A stretch of DNA of 64,000 nt, taken from positions 83,194 through 147,193 of the forward strand of contig JBBHKE010002008.1 in NCBI GenBank assembly GCA_037447655.1, in the 5' to 3' direction. This document shows positions 9,738 to 20,095 of this stretch, piece after piece. Position 1 is the stretch's first letter; each line of letters begins with the position of its first letter. The notes under the pieces were generated by a model, which saw nothing but the letters and a program-made list of their open reading frames with translations, searched no databases and was not told the DNA's origin. The position numbers and the translations under genes are program-made. This DNA comes from Zygnema cylindricum. Taxonomy: Eukaryota > Streptophyta > Zygnematophyceae > Zygnematales > Zygnemataceae.

Positions 9738-11320
9738 AAATGTGCTTTCGGTAGATAGAAAGGTGAAGCACGCTGGATTCTAGACTCAAGTGCATCCATG
9801 CACATGTGTGATGAACACTTGTTCACTTAGATAAGAAATAATCCCACCGTAGAGATAGAGTACAAGGATGGGAGGATAGTCAATAGTACTCTTGTAGGAT
9901 CGGTAGATCTAAAAGTGTTAGTAGAAGGAAAGACATCCATAGTTACTTTCTCCGATGTATTGTTTATTCTAGAACTGAACAAAAACCTCATCTCTACGTC
10001 TGTATTAGATGATAAGGGTTTTGATACAAGCACTAGGAAAAGAGTGTTTACTGCTAGTTTCGAGGAGGAAGTTTAATTTGCTGCTGAAAAAGGTAGCCAA
10101 GGGATGTTTAGGCTGATTTTAAGCAATGAAGAGAAGAAACTTTATTATGCTGGTGTTCATGATATAATGTTGTGGCATAAGAGGCCTGGGCATGTGAATC
10201 TAGATAAGTTAAGAGAGGTGAAAAAGATGGGAGTAATGGAAGGGATTCAGTTCGGTGAGAGTGAGAATCTAAGTGATTGTAGTGGATGTGCTCAAGGTAA
10301 AGCACACAAGTTATCCTTCCCAAAAACAACCACCTATAATGGAGTAAAGATTCTAGATTTAGTACACACAAATATTTGGGGACCGGCCAAAGTGCCCTCA
10401 CTTAGGGGGAAGAGATTTATTATGACCATCACTGATGATTGGTCTTAGTATTCCAATGCGTACTTTTTTGAAAAATAAATCAAAAGCTCATGAATGTTTT
10501 CAACAATATAAAGCATGGAGTGAAAAACTCCATGAAACCTGAATCAAGAGAGTAAGGAGTGACAACGGTGGAGAGTATACCTCTAGCCGGTTTGAGGATT
10601 TTTTTAGAGAAGATGGAGTGAAACACCAAAAGAGAGTTCCTAAAAATCCTGAGCAAAATGGTGTAGCTGAAAGATTAAATAGAACACTGAGTGATAGTGT
10701 TGGGAGTATGCTGTCAGATAAGAAGATAGGAAAGAAGTTTTGGGCCCAAGCAATGAACTATGCAAATTATCTCAAGAATAGATTTCTTACTTCAACAATA
10801 AAAGGTCAAATACATTATGAGAGATGGACCGGCCGAAAATCAGACATATCTCACTTAAAGGTTTTTGGCACTCAAGTATTCAGTCTAGATACAAATCGGT
10901 CTAATTAGAAGCTAGATCCTAAAAAAAAACCGGGATAACTTATTTGGATATGATGAGGATGTTAAAGGATATAGAGTTTATGATCTAAAAAGGGAAGATA
11001 TAATCTTAGTAAATCATCTAGTAGTTATGGATGAAGGAAAGTCTATGGATCCCTTCAAGTATACAAAGTCAGTAAAAATCAGATTTGATTCAGAAAATTC
11101 CGATGACTTTGAGCTTCCTAACTATCCAAGTTTTAGAGAAGATGACATTCTTGCATGTACAAATCAGACCGAAAAGGACTCGGCTACGGAAACTCCAGTG
11201 ACAACTCTACCCGAAGCGGAAGACGTGGTGGAAATTGATTCGGAATCAAGGGACAGGGGAGAAGCCGAGATTGTTCGAAACAACCCACGAGAACCATCTA
11301 TTCCGGCCATAGATTTTTGA
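9738..11320 (+). pseudogene. protease and integrase of element G
   Basis: The protease motif reads D-S-S-A-S-M-H-M-C near 9784-9810, with the catalytic DSG changed to DSS. A TAG follows shortly after (about 9829), and another lies near 10075. The integrase zinc segment (H-K-R near 10177, C-S-G-C-A-Q-G near 10285) and catalytic core (S-D-N-G-G-E-Y near 10560, N-G-V-A-E-R near 10658) are readable across several stops and shifts. The tail to 11320 is the acidic linker before reverse transcriptase. Not functional. Confidence 0.83.
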
Positions 11321-13048
11321 GGGGGGAAGGAGAAATATCAAAAGATTGCAAGAAAAACAAGTTAATAACAAGGTAACAAAACTATCTCATCAAGATGAAC
11401 CTAACACTTATGGAGAGGCGATGACTTGTCTAAAAATGAACCGGTGAGAGACAACCATCAGTGAGGAGATGGCTTCAATTATGGTAGCCGATACTTAGGA
11501 GCTGGTGGACTGCCCACCTAAACGAAAACGAATCGGTTGTAAGTGGGTCTTCAAATTAAAACTGAACCCTGTTAACACCATTAAGCGTTACAAAGCCCGA
11601 TTAGTGGCAAAAAGATTTACACAGAAAGAAGGAATCGACTACGAGGAAACCTTTGCCTCAGTGGTTATATTTCCCTCCGTCCGCATACTTCTCAGTCTGG
11701 CAACAGCGGAAGACATGGAGGTGCACCAGATGGACATCAAGACAACCTTTTTGCATGGAGATTGGAAGAGGAGATATTCATGGAACAACCTGAAAGATTT
11801 GTGGAGGAAGTAGAGGAGAGTAAGGTATGCTGGCTGATTAAATCTCTATATGGTTTAAAACAAGCGCCTCGACGGTGGAATAAGAAGCTTGATAGGTTTC
11901 TTACCTGTCTAGGATATATCCGGATCAGCTCATATCAATCGATCTATGTTTTTTAAGATGAGGAAGGTGTTATATTTATTGCAATTTATGTTGAAGATTT
12001 GCTTGTTTTAAGTAAATCAATGGAAAAAATTAATACACTGAAAACCGATCTTAAGGGGAGATTTGAAATGAACGATATGGGGGAAGCAAGATATATTTTG
12101 GGAATTCAAGTAGAAAGAGACCGAGAAAGAAAGATTATAAGATTGACTCAAAACGAAGCAATAGGGAACATGTTGGAAAAATTTCAGATGGATAAAGCTA
12201 ATAGTTGCACAACTCTAATTGAGTTAAAAAAAGGATATGAGGGGAGTGAGGATGAAGGAGTCATAGTCTTAGACGAGGAATTAACAACTGAAGAAGAGAA
12301 TTATTGTAGACTATTCGTTACAGGCTAGTAGTGGGAAGCATAATCTATTTTATGAATTGTTCCCGGCTGGATCAGGCAGGTAGTGGGAAGCCTAATCTAT
12401 TTTATAAATTGTTCCCGGCTCGATTTAGCTGTAGCTGTAGGAGTGCTGAGTAGAAGTCTAAATGCTCCCACTAAGAGAGATTGGGAGGCAGCTAAGAGAG
12501 TCATTAGATATTTGATAGGAACTAGGGATATATGGTTGCATTTGGGTGGGGAGAATACTGACATCACTACTTGGAGTGATGCCAGTTATGGTGATGCTCC
12601 GATGAGGAGATGTACTTTTGGATATGTATTATATGTGGGTGATGAGGCTTGCTGTTGGAGTAGCAAACTACAAAAGGTTATTGCTCAGTCCACCATGGAG
12701 GCTGAGTACATGGAGGTTGAGTATATGGCCTCTTGCTCTGCTGTAAAAAAATTGATGTGGGTCAAGTCTTTGCTTGGTGAGCTTGGTTACCTTAAGAGTG
12801 GTGTGCAAGAATCTTTTTGTGATAATCAGGTAGAACTCGCTATTTCTGCCAATCCTAAACATCATTTTAAAGCCAAACACATGGACATTAGACTCAGTTT
12901 TGTTAGAGAGAAAGTAGAAAACAAAATTATCAGTTTAGGGTACCTACCAGATAGCGAGATGGTAGTAAATATTATGACCAAACCTGTGCCTTCCCCTAAG
13001 CTAATTTTCTTCAGGGAGAAGTGTGGTATGAAATTAAAGAGTGACTAG
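11321..13048 (+). pseudogene. reverse transcriptase and RNase H of element G
   Basis: Reverse transcriptase fragments include the W-V-F-K-L-K-L-N-P block, the palm block Y-E-E-T-F-A and a Y-V-E-D-L where Y-V-D-D-L is expected (near 11990), so the catalytic pair is damaged. A 52-bp tandem duplication at about 12325-12428 shifts the frame. RNase H runs 12383-13048 with S-D-A-S-Y-G intact. A 15-bp duplication turns A-E-Y-M-A into A-E-Y-M-E-V-E-Y-M-A (near 12700). It ends in the conserved M-T-K-P-V-P-S-P-K-L tail. Confidence 0.85.
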
Positions 13049-13061
13049 AAAATAAAGGGAG

Positions 13062-14126
13062 TGTAGAAATTGATGGTTCTTTTAGTATTTTCTAGGTCTA
13101 AAATATGATGTAGAAAAGAAACCGAGGTTATCTGCCTCTAACTCCTCTCTTCAACTCCCACACTTGTTGCATTCAGTGAAAGTTGGAGAGGAAGCTAGAG
13201 CCATGGCTACCTAGGCTATAAGGAGGTCTACGGGAAATAGATTAGTTGATCTACAGATTGGTAGTTTCTTACTAAAAGGGAAGATGTCACATCCAGGATT
13301 TGATCGTGGTACTTGCAGTTTGATAAAGCCGCCTGTAACCGTTACAATTATTTATTTAGTCTACGACTAGTGTTACATGCTATAGGGTTTGTTAGTTATT
13401 TAAATAATGCCACGTAGGTTAATTCATTTAACGCAACTGTTTACTTTATACATAGATTCAGTTATGTAAAAATTCGTATTACAGTTTGGATAAGAAACAA
13501 AAACCGTGTAATTGTTTCTTTAAACGAAACAAATACCGCGCAAGTATTTATGACGACTACGATTGAAATTTGAATTCAATCGGACGGCCGAGAAGAATGC
13601 CGAGATCGCGGAAGAGAATCTCGGCGGTTTGTGGTCATGGCCATATCGGATGACACGTGGCACAACTACATTGGTTCCGGCATCTCCAAGGATTACGGGA
13701 CCGAATCCGGATATGACATGTGTCGACATTTAGGCCATGTCGTACAATATTCAGACATAAAGTACCCCGGCAGCTGTATTTTTGTGTACAGCAGTGTAAT
13801 ATAATTGGTGCCGTACATCAGTAGATAAAGTTTTAGAGAGAGATAGGACTTAGAAAAAACTGGTAGATAAGACTCTCTCTCCCAAAGAGCTTTTGTACAA
13901 AAGGTCAACCTTGACCTTTCATAACTTATTGCTTAGGGGAGCAAATTCAGAGATAATTTTTGCTATCGACTCAGGGGAGTCTAGGCTACACAAAGGTGTA
14001 CTCGGTCAGAGTTTTTGTTTGCCACGGTGGCAGTTATTCTTGTCGAAACACAAAGGGGTCAGGGTTATCCTAAAGGCTTCGTGTGAGCTGCCTACTATGA
14101 GGACCTATGGATGTCTCAGAGTTGCA
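13062..14126 (+). repeat. 3' LTR of element G
   Basis: It follows the purine tract AAAATAAAGGGAG (13049-13061), starts TGTAGAAATT and ends GAGTTGCA. The composite site at 13656-13674 is exact on the minus strand (CCAAT-N9-CCACG). A GGTCAA-CC-TTGACC hairpin is near 13900. Confidence 0.9.
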
Positions 14127-14131
14127 ACACT

Positions 14132-14413
14132 GAGTTCCATTCTTGGGCCTGAGCCCGAGCTTCTTCCCTTTCCTCATCATAGACGGTAGCGACCTCAGCC
14201 AAGAAAAGGTAATGTTTGGGAGGCAGACGGGGAGGAGGAGGAGGAGAAGAAGCACCAGTCGGTTCCTTGGTCAGAGAATCAAAGACAATCTCCATGGGTC
14301 CAGACTCCTCGGACCTTTAAGACTGTCCCTCTTGTCGCTCCTGGCGACCCTACTCTCTAGATCTGTTATCTGGAGTCCCTCCTCCCGCCATAATGACAGA
14401 GGTAACGAGAGAA
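14132..14413 (-). pseudogene. N-terminal part of element H Gag
   Basis: Read from an ATG at 14413, the frame begins M-A-G-G-G and has two early stops. It is then open through a proline run (P-P-P-P-P near 14240) and an acidic/Ala-rich helix, to the duplication ACACT where element G interrupts it. Reading on at 7547 continues the same frame for about 30 codons into the first 447-bp unit. This is evidence that H and this segment were contiguous. Confidence 0.55.
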
Positions 14414-16018
14414 AGAGAAATGAATGTCATTAGAGCTCACTTTTAAAAAGAGAGCTTTCAAAGTTGAAGCTCTTATCCCCTCTAATCTGAGCAAACACGT
14501 GGCTTTTTAGTATTGTGCTTCCCCTACGAGAAGTTGATCGCACTTGTTCCCTCAAAACCCACTGTACTGACCCAAGGGGTTTCAGTTTACTCCGGGATGG
14601 TCACTCCAAAGCAAAATGAATTCCAGATGAAGACACAAATGCACTACCACGTAGAAATATATAGATAATAGGATTGGCTTTTCAGATTTAACAATATCAC
14701 CTTGCCCCTGAAAAGAGAATAAAAGAAAGAGAATGTCAAATATAACGAAGCAAGCTTAACATACCCCAGCAACAAACGATGACAACGAGAGAAAGGAGAT
14801 CCCTCTCACGATATTATCGTAAATAGGTATGGTGCTTCTTTAACCTCCAGTGTCCGCAGCTGGGAACCGACAAGACTCTTCTCAGTTTGAAAAAACATAA
14901 AGTCAAAAAATCACCCAAAAATTAGATAGTGCCAACTACCCGCCCGGACTGTGATTCCCACAAAAGATAGATCCAAAACCAAGATGGCAATAAAGTCAAA
15001 GCAAAACAAAGATTATCCAAAAAAAGGTTTGTTCGAATTTCTGAGGGTTTTCACAGGAGACAATACTGAAAAGCAACCTGTCTCCTTCGACCCCAAGTGC
15101 CTTATCCATCAAAGTTTGTCAAATTGCAGGTCCAAAAGTCAAAGCTATGCTATTAACAAATGAGCGGCAAGCAAGTGTTCTTAAACTGACATAAGACAAA
15201 ATAATTCGTACCACACTACGGGCAAAAAGTTATGCTCAAGATTGCGGCTAGATCCGCGGCCGGAAGTAATTATTTGGTCCACTATTATAAGACAAAGTCT
15301 TGTTAATGACACTAACTTGCCAGACTTTGACCTAACGTAATTAATGGGCCAAAAGTCAGCTGAGCCTGAGTTAAATTCCTACTGACGGCTAAGAGCATAA
15401 TCTAGATGCAAATTCGGAAAGTTACGCAGCGATCCACAATGTAGCCCCCACGGAGGCTGTCGGAAATTGGTCCCAAGTAACAGAATTGCAATCTTTGAAA
15501 CGGTACAACTTGGTCATTCGGCCTCTGTTAGACGCGAAAAAAAGTGTCTGCCGCTCAGTTTAGGAAATACAAGAATCTTGTCCTGCTTGGTGCACTCACT
15601 CCTCCCTACTCTGAAGAGTGTATAGGGTAAAAAGGGCCCGGAAATCCTTGGTGATATACAATTGTGCCAAACAAGCACACGAACTTGACATGTCGTGGTA
15701 GTTCGTGTTCACATATCTGACGCCTGAACATGTGAGAACACATTCGCGCAATTTTTCCTCGTTTTTATTACTTGGAATGAAATCCGAGTACGCTTTTCTG
15801 TGCGACTCACTCAATTTCACTTGTCGACGTCATTACCAGACACATATTTTGGACATCCAAGGCACATATTTTAGATATCCATACGCAATAATTAACAGTA
15901 CTAGTACGGAATGACACATTTTGTACATTGCACCACATTATCTAAAAATATTGGACATTGTAGTAATTAGAACTAGTTAATCAATTTCAATATTAACTTA
16001 CAAATTATTTTTTTTCGG
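14414..16018. other. Non-coding stretch upstream of element H
   Basis: No supported gene. On the minus strand, bases 14764 down to 14708 look like a short intron: GTATGTT at one end, a pyrimidine-rich TTTTATTCTCTTTTCAG at the other, 57 nt in all, about 300 nt ahead of the Gag ATG. It may be a spliced leader of element H. The rest shows no motif I can name; the open frames here are short and have no biased composition. Confidence 0.3.
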
Positions 16019-16290
16019 TTAGGGTGAAGTTTTATTAAGGAAAAAATGAGGTTGTAAATGATGACGGTACTGTTTTTTACAGTGCCGTACCAATTATATT
16101 TTTCAGTCAAAAAAACAAGGTTACTAGATGACTGATTTGATTCTCCATGGTTATGGGCGTAAACCTTGACCGTCGGATGCAGAACAGAATACACCATCGG
16201 TCGAGCCTTTTAGTTTGAAACAAGTGACCTAAAGGTGGTCAATTTTAAGAGGTTGAACGTTAAATATTGCGCCTCGTGGAAAAGTAAAAA
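16019..16290 (+). repeat. Dispersed repeat R1, copy 1
   Basis: It begins TTAGGGTGAAGTT and carries a poly-A-rich segment, the block ATGACTGATTTGATTCTCCA and a tail ending near AAATATTGCGCC. It is clearly related to 17793-18066 (direct) and to 58318-58562 (inverted). It has no coding potential. It could be the end of a non-autonomous DNA transposon or a short LTR. Confidence 0.7.
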
Positions 16291-16582
16291 ATTATCTAAG
16301 ACGCCCGAGCGTTTAAGTTGCTACACATCCCATAGACCGTGTGCCTTCCGCTAGCGTGGATGCGAGGCCAGCGAAAGCCGCGATAAAATCTTTGACAAAA
16401 GATATAATAAAAAACCTGGTATTTGTTGATTTTGGAAAGCTTTAAGTCTTAGTAAATTAGTGTGACGACACAATGACAGTAAAATATAGCGTAAATCACA
16501 TATGTCTTCACTTAAGTACAGAACAAGTATTTTAGATCAATTAAGAAACCTAGAAAATACATAAGAAAGCTTTTAATTTCAA

Positions 16583-18066
16583 CACACGAGTGGACGAATT
16601 TTAGGACGAGGGAGAGTACTCACTATATTTCTCCGTGCCCGTCAAGCACATGTACGAAAAAGACGAGCATGTACGGGGAAAATCTGAAGGTGTCTTAGAT
16701 CTCCACTTTCATTCATGGGTCCTTTGGAGAATTTTCTGTCGTTGTCGTCTCTCCCCTCTCCCTCTAACACTATCGATTATATCTCACACTTGTTAGAATG
16801 AGGCACGACAATACTAGTATGAAATGTAAGGTATTTGACAAATAATTCTTTTTACTGCCTTTATGTATATTTTTATAGCAAGTCAAGTGATGAAAGCTGA
16901 AAAAACGAAAGCTGGTAGTCATGGCCAAAAGTTCTTGACTTTGTGACATCGACGTTATCACAAGTGAGCATGGCGTCACAATGTCACAAAACCCGAAAAC
17001 ATTAGTTATGTCACAAAATTACAAAAATCTAGATGTTTACAACTATTGTTGTTTTTGTCGGCGTCACCAACTTTGTAGTCGTCTTGAACCGTCACAAAGT
17101 TGTACCTATGTCTACAACCATCACATGTCAAATCCGATTTCAATTTCCCACATTGGGACACTCTTCAAAGTAGTACATAGAACCTTCATTATAGTCCAAA
17201 ATACTTTATCAAAGTACCGATTATATGGAGACATACCTTTAACATTAGATTTGGCACTTAACGCCAATTTGTAGCGTTTAGGTTGAGTTGGCACCAACAC
17301 TATTTCAATTATCTTTATACTACCCTAACAAAATCAGAGTAGATATTTACTTGTGGGGTTTGGAAATAGTACGAGCCATGTAAATTAGAGTAAAATTTAA
17401 CACTAATTTCAGTTCCTTTAAGCCATTTTATGCTTAATAATGTTCGCGCTATTTTAGGTGGCTAAGAAAAGTTAATGCGAAATTCCCTTAACTTTGTAGA
17501 AAAACGATGTCACGTAGACGTTTTGTAAGCAAACAGCCAAACACGCTTGTCATCATAACATTAATTTTTACGAACATAATATAAAATGGTAAACACTAAA
17601 TGAAATCTTTTTATAATAGCATATCATACTTTAATGCTAATAGCACTAATTTATGATTTTACATCACTTGGGGCGGCTTTGTACCTACTCGAGGAGGAAT
17701 CTACCGTATAGTAAAGAACACCGCCCAATGGTATTACCATTAATGATTCATAGTCAAAATGCGGAGTGTTACATTTTTGGTCCTATGGAGTGTTAGGGTG
17801 AAGTTCTAATAAGGAAAAAATGAGGTTGTTTATTTACAACCGTACTGTTTTTTACAATGTCGAACAAAAGAAAAATTTGTCAGAAAAAATAGCTTGCCGT
17901 ACAAAAGAAAAATTTGTCAGAAAATATAGCTTACTGAATGACTGATTTGATTCTCCACAATTAAAAGCGTAAACCTTGAAAGCCGGATGCAAAATCAGAA
18001 ACGCCATCGTTTAAACCTTTGTGTTTGCAACAAGTGACCGGAAAGAGGTCAATTTTTAGAGCCTGA
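16583..18066 (+). repeat. Dispersed repeat of about 1.45 kb (R1+R2), inverted copy at 58318-59740
   Basis: From ACACGAGTGGAC (16583) to the R1 tail (18066) the sequence aligns, with many substitutions, to the reverse complement of 58318-59740. It contains clustered GTCACAAA/TTTGTGAC words at 16940-17100 (called R2) and ends in a second R1 copy (17793-18066). With the first R1 copy at 16019 the arrangement resembles a non-autonomous element with direct terminal repeats, but I could not define ends or a target duplication. No gene. Confidence 0.65.
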
Positions 18067-18068
18067 AT

Positions 18069-18716
18069 TGTAGAAATTAATGGTTCTTTTAGTATTTTCT
18101 AGGTCTAAACATGTAAAATAAAATGCAAAAGAGAAGCAGAGACAATCTGCCTCTAACTCCTCTCTTCAACTCCCACACTTGTCGTAGTCACTGAAGGTTA
18201 GAGAGGGAGCTAGAGCCATGGCTGCCTATGCACTCGAAAGAGAGAGACAACAGTATTTTTTTGGTAGATTTACCAAAAGTTACTAGACGGACCCAGGATT
18301 TGATCCTGGTACCTACTGTCCGTAAAAGTCAACAATAGTTGTAAGCTTTGTCCTATAGTCTAGGACCTGTGTTGAGGTATATAGGGTTCGTTAAATATTT
18401 AAAGATGTATACATAGATAAATTCATTTAACGGCGTGAATAGACTTGTGGCACATAGACACAGTTGGAGTATAATTACGGCTTACGATACTTTGCGAAAC
18501 AAATACCACCCATTTGTTTTGACGGCGAAACAAATATCGCGCATTTATTTTCGGCAGCTAAAGTTGAAAGCTAGTTTTGACCAGACGGCCACGATAGGTG
18601 CCGAAATCGCAAAATAGGCGTTTTGGCGGTTTTCGGTCACTGCCACGTCAAGCGACACGTGGCACAACCTCATTGGCTTGCGACATCTTCGGAGAATATG
18701 GGAACAAATCCGGATA
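18069..18716 (+). mobile_element. Truncated copia LTR (fragment I)
   Basis: It starts TGTAGAAATTAATGG and keeps the best T-arm-like hairpin of the window (CCAGG, 7-base loop, CCTGG at 18293-18309 inside an ACGGAC/GTCCGT outer stem). It also has an exact composite site at 18658-18676. It stops at CCGGATATG (18716), where unrelated pyrimidine-rich sequence begins; the downstream 40% of the LTR is missing. It sits directly at the end of the R1 copy. Confidence 0.85.
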
Positions 18717-19130
18717 TGGCTCCTCCTCGTCCTCTCTATTCCTCCCCCCGCCTCACTTCCCTCCCCCTCCTCAAGCGTCGCCTTTTTTTCCCTTCCTTTC
18801 TCACCTTATACCTACTCCTCCCTACTCACCTCAATAGATGCACTCTTTTCCTTCCCTTCCCTCCTTCCTCTTTCCGATCCAATGGCTAACAGCGTTGCCG
18901 CCTCCCGTTGCCTTGCTAACTCTTTCGCGGTAGCCGAAACTAGGTGAGGATAACGACGGCGATAAGCCATCATGGTATGTGGTCGCCTACTTGGATTGCT
19001 GCTCCCCTCCATAGCGAAGTGTCAAAGACGCGTGTAAAAAAGAAATGAGGAAGCCACGGCTACAAAAAGTGGAGGAAAAGACAAAAATAAATAACCTAAA
19101 TTGTCTTTTCACACCTATAAAGAACGTACC
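18717..19130. other. Pyrimidine-rich stretch, no supported gene
   Basis: Bases 18717-18880 are dominated by C and T runs, followed by a short frame from ATG 18882 (21 codons, Ala-rich). An opposite-strand frame (18812-19012) has a skewed Arg/Glu composition typical of a shadow of a CT-rich strand. It might be the 5' edge of something copied next to the LTR, but nothing is recognisable. Confidence 0.3.
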
Positions 19131-19223
19131 AAGGTAAGTTACTACAATTTCGTGCGAGGGGTACTTACATTACGTATAGGCAGGTACGGAATGAAGTAAT
19201 CAACTTCACGCTTTCGACTATTC

Positions 19224-19490
19224 CAACACTGTGGCGACGAAACGAAACAATGAGTTCCACGTTTCATTAACTACGCGATTCCAACATTGGACGCCGTCAC
19301 TTGTTCGATGGTTTTTAGATGTTAGATCTAAGGACGCCCAAATGTTAAACCGGCACGCAATTTTTTTTGGAAACTTCCAACGTTGAGGCGACACGCGGTC
19401 GTCGCTTTTTTTATATCTCCAACCTTTGCCGACACTCCAATGTAGTCGCCTTTCGATCACAACATTCAGGCGACGACAGAATGTCGTCGC
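19224..19490. repeat. Degenerate short repeats around CCAACNTTG-GCGACG
   Basis: Five imperfect copies of the theme CCAAC-A/G-TTG followed by GCGAC lie near 19227, 19272, 19386, 19425 and 19462, with uneven spacing of about 40-110 bases. They are GC-richer than the surroundings. I cannot assign them to a known element. Confidence 0.4.
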
Positions 19491-19716
19491 CCGTCTAGTG
19501 GATTGAACTCATAGCAAAATTCGCCATGAGAGGCCACATCGCCCTATTCCACAACAATGCACAACCACCCATCATAACGACACGAGGTGGGGGGAGAAAA
19601 GAATGGGGCATTCACAAATATACTAAATCAGGGAGAAATAATGAATATGAATATTCAATATGGAAATTAAATAAGAAACAATGGGAGCTAGCGACACACA
19701 ATATAGACAACTCGGG

Positions 19717-20007
19717 TTAGCTATATAAATGTAAGGTGGAATGGAAAAAACTCTTACTTGTGGAATTCACCCCCGTAAAATGTTGCCGAAACTTTTTGAA
19801 GGTCTTCAGGATGAGCCCTTCCTTTCCATTCTCATAGAAATCAACGATCATCCAATTGATTACTCGAAGTCGAGTAATCTTTGGTGAGACGTGATTAATT
19901 TTTTGGTTCAACACCGGGACGTTCTCATACTCCTCACGCGGTGAGTCCAATTCTCTGGTAGTAGCCCCTTCCACGAGTGGGTCCACGTCAGGTGAAACCA
20001 TGGTCAA
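19717..20007 (-). CDS. Possible exon or short gene fragment, unknown protein
   Basis: The frame from ATG 20007 runs 96 codons with an unbiased, protein-like composition: an acidic start (V-S-P-D-V-D-P), then a hydrophobic core (W-M-I-V-D-F-Y) and a basic K-T-F-K-K-F-R segment. Near its end, at about 19752-19758 read on the minus strand, CAA-GTAAGAG matches a 5' splice-site consensus, so the true exon may end there. No homologue comes to mind. It lies just outside the target site of element J. It could be a host exon or a fragment of another retroelement Gag. Confidence 0.3.
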   Translation of the reverse strand: MTMVSPDVDPLVEGATTRELDSPREEYENVPVLNQKINHVSPKITRLRVINWMIVDFYENGKEGLILKTFKKFRQHFTGVNSTSKSFFHSTLHLYS

Positions 20008-20095
20008 TCTAAGATGAAAAAGTATGCAATATGGTTTACTGGTACAGTACGTCCAAAACTAAAGAATAAACGCTAACATTTTTGGTGTATCAAAG

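Larger units (their letters stand above)
7553..14126 (+). mobile_element. Element G: copia retrotransposon inserted in element H
   Basis: Two LTRs (7572-8637 and 13062-14126) flank a decayed gag-pol. Target duplication ACACT sits at 7548-7552 and 14127-14131, and the element H frame resumes on the right side, so G inserted into H. The left edge is odd: 19 bases (7553-7571) separate the duplication from the first base that aligns to the 3' LTR, and the LTR start reads TTTAAAAATT instead of TGTAGAAATT. Confidence 0.88.
891..14449 (-). mobile_element. Element H: decayed non-copia Gag-protease retroelement
   Basis: Reading right to left, pieces of one long Gag-like gene can be followed: an N-terminal start near 14413, a charged segment in the 447-bp repeats, an acidic and proline-rich segment (6205-3750), a capsid-like segment, a CCHC knuckle at 2529-2570 and a DSG protease at 891-1543. 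It is interrupted by element G and by a solo LTR, and has many frameshifts and stops. No reverse transcriptase or integrase follows the protease inside the window. It could be a Ty3-like element whose polymerase lies left of base 1, or a Gag-protease element without one. I found no LTR pair for it. Confidence 0.65.

Noticed and set aside
14951-15163. 70-codon Lys/Ser-rich frame as a gene
   Set aside because: Short, low complexity, with stops in all related frames around it; the opposite strand looks like an element H leader.
16019-16030. TTAGGG at the start of R1 as a telomere-like repeat
   Set aside because: It occurs once per copy, not in tandem; it is just part of the R1 start.
18812-19012. 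Arg/Glu-rich minus-strand frame as a gene
   Set aside because: It is the shadow of a C/T-rich strand; no motif.
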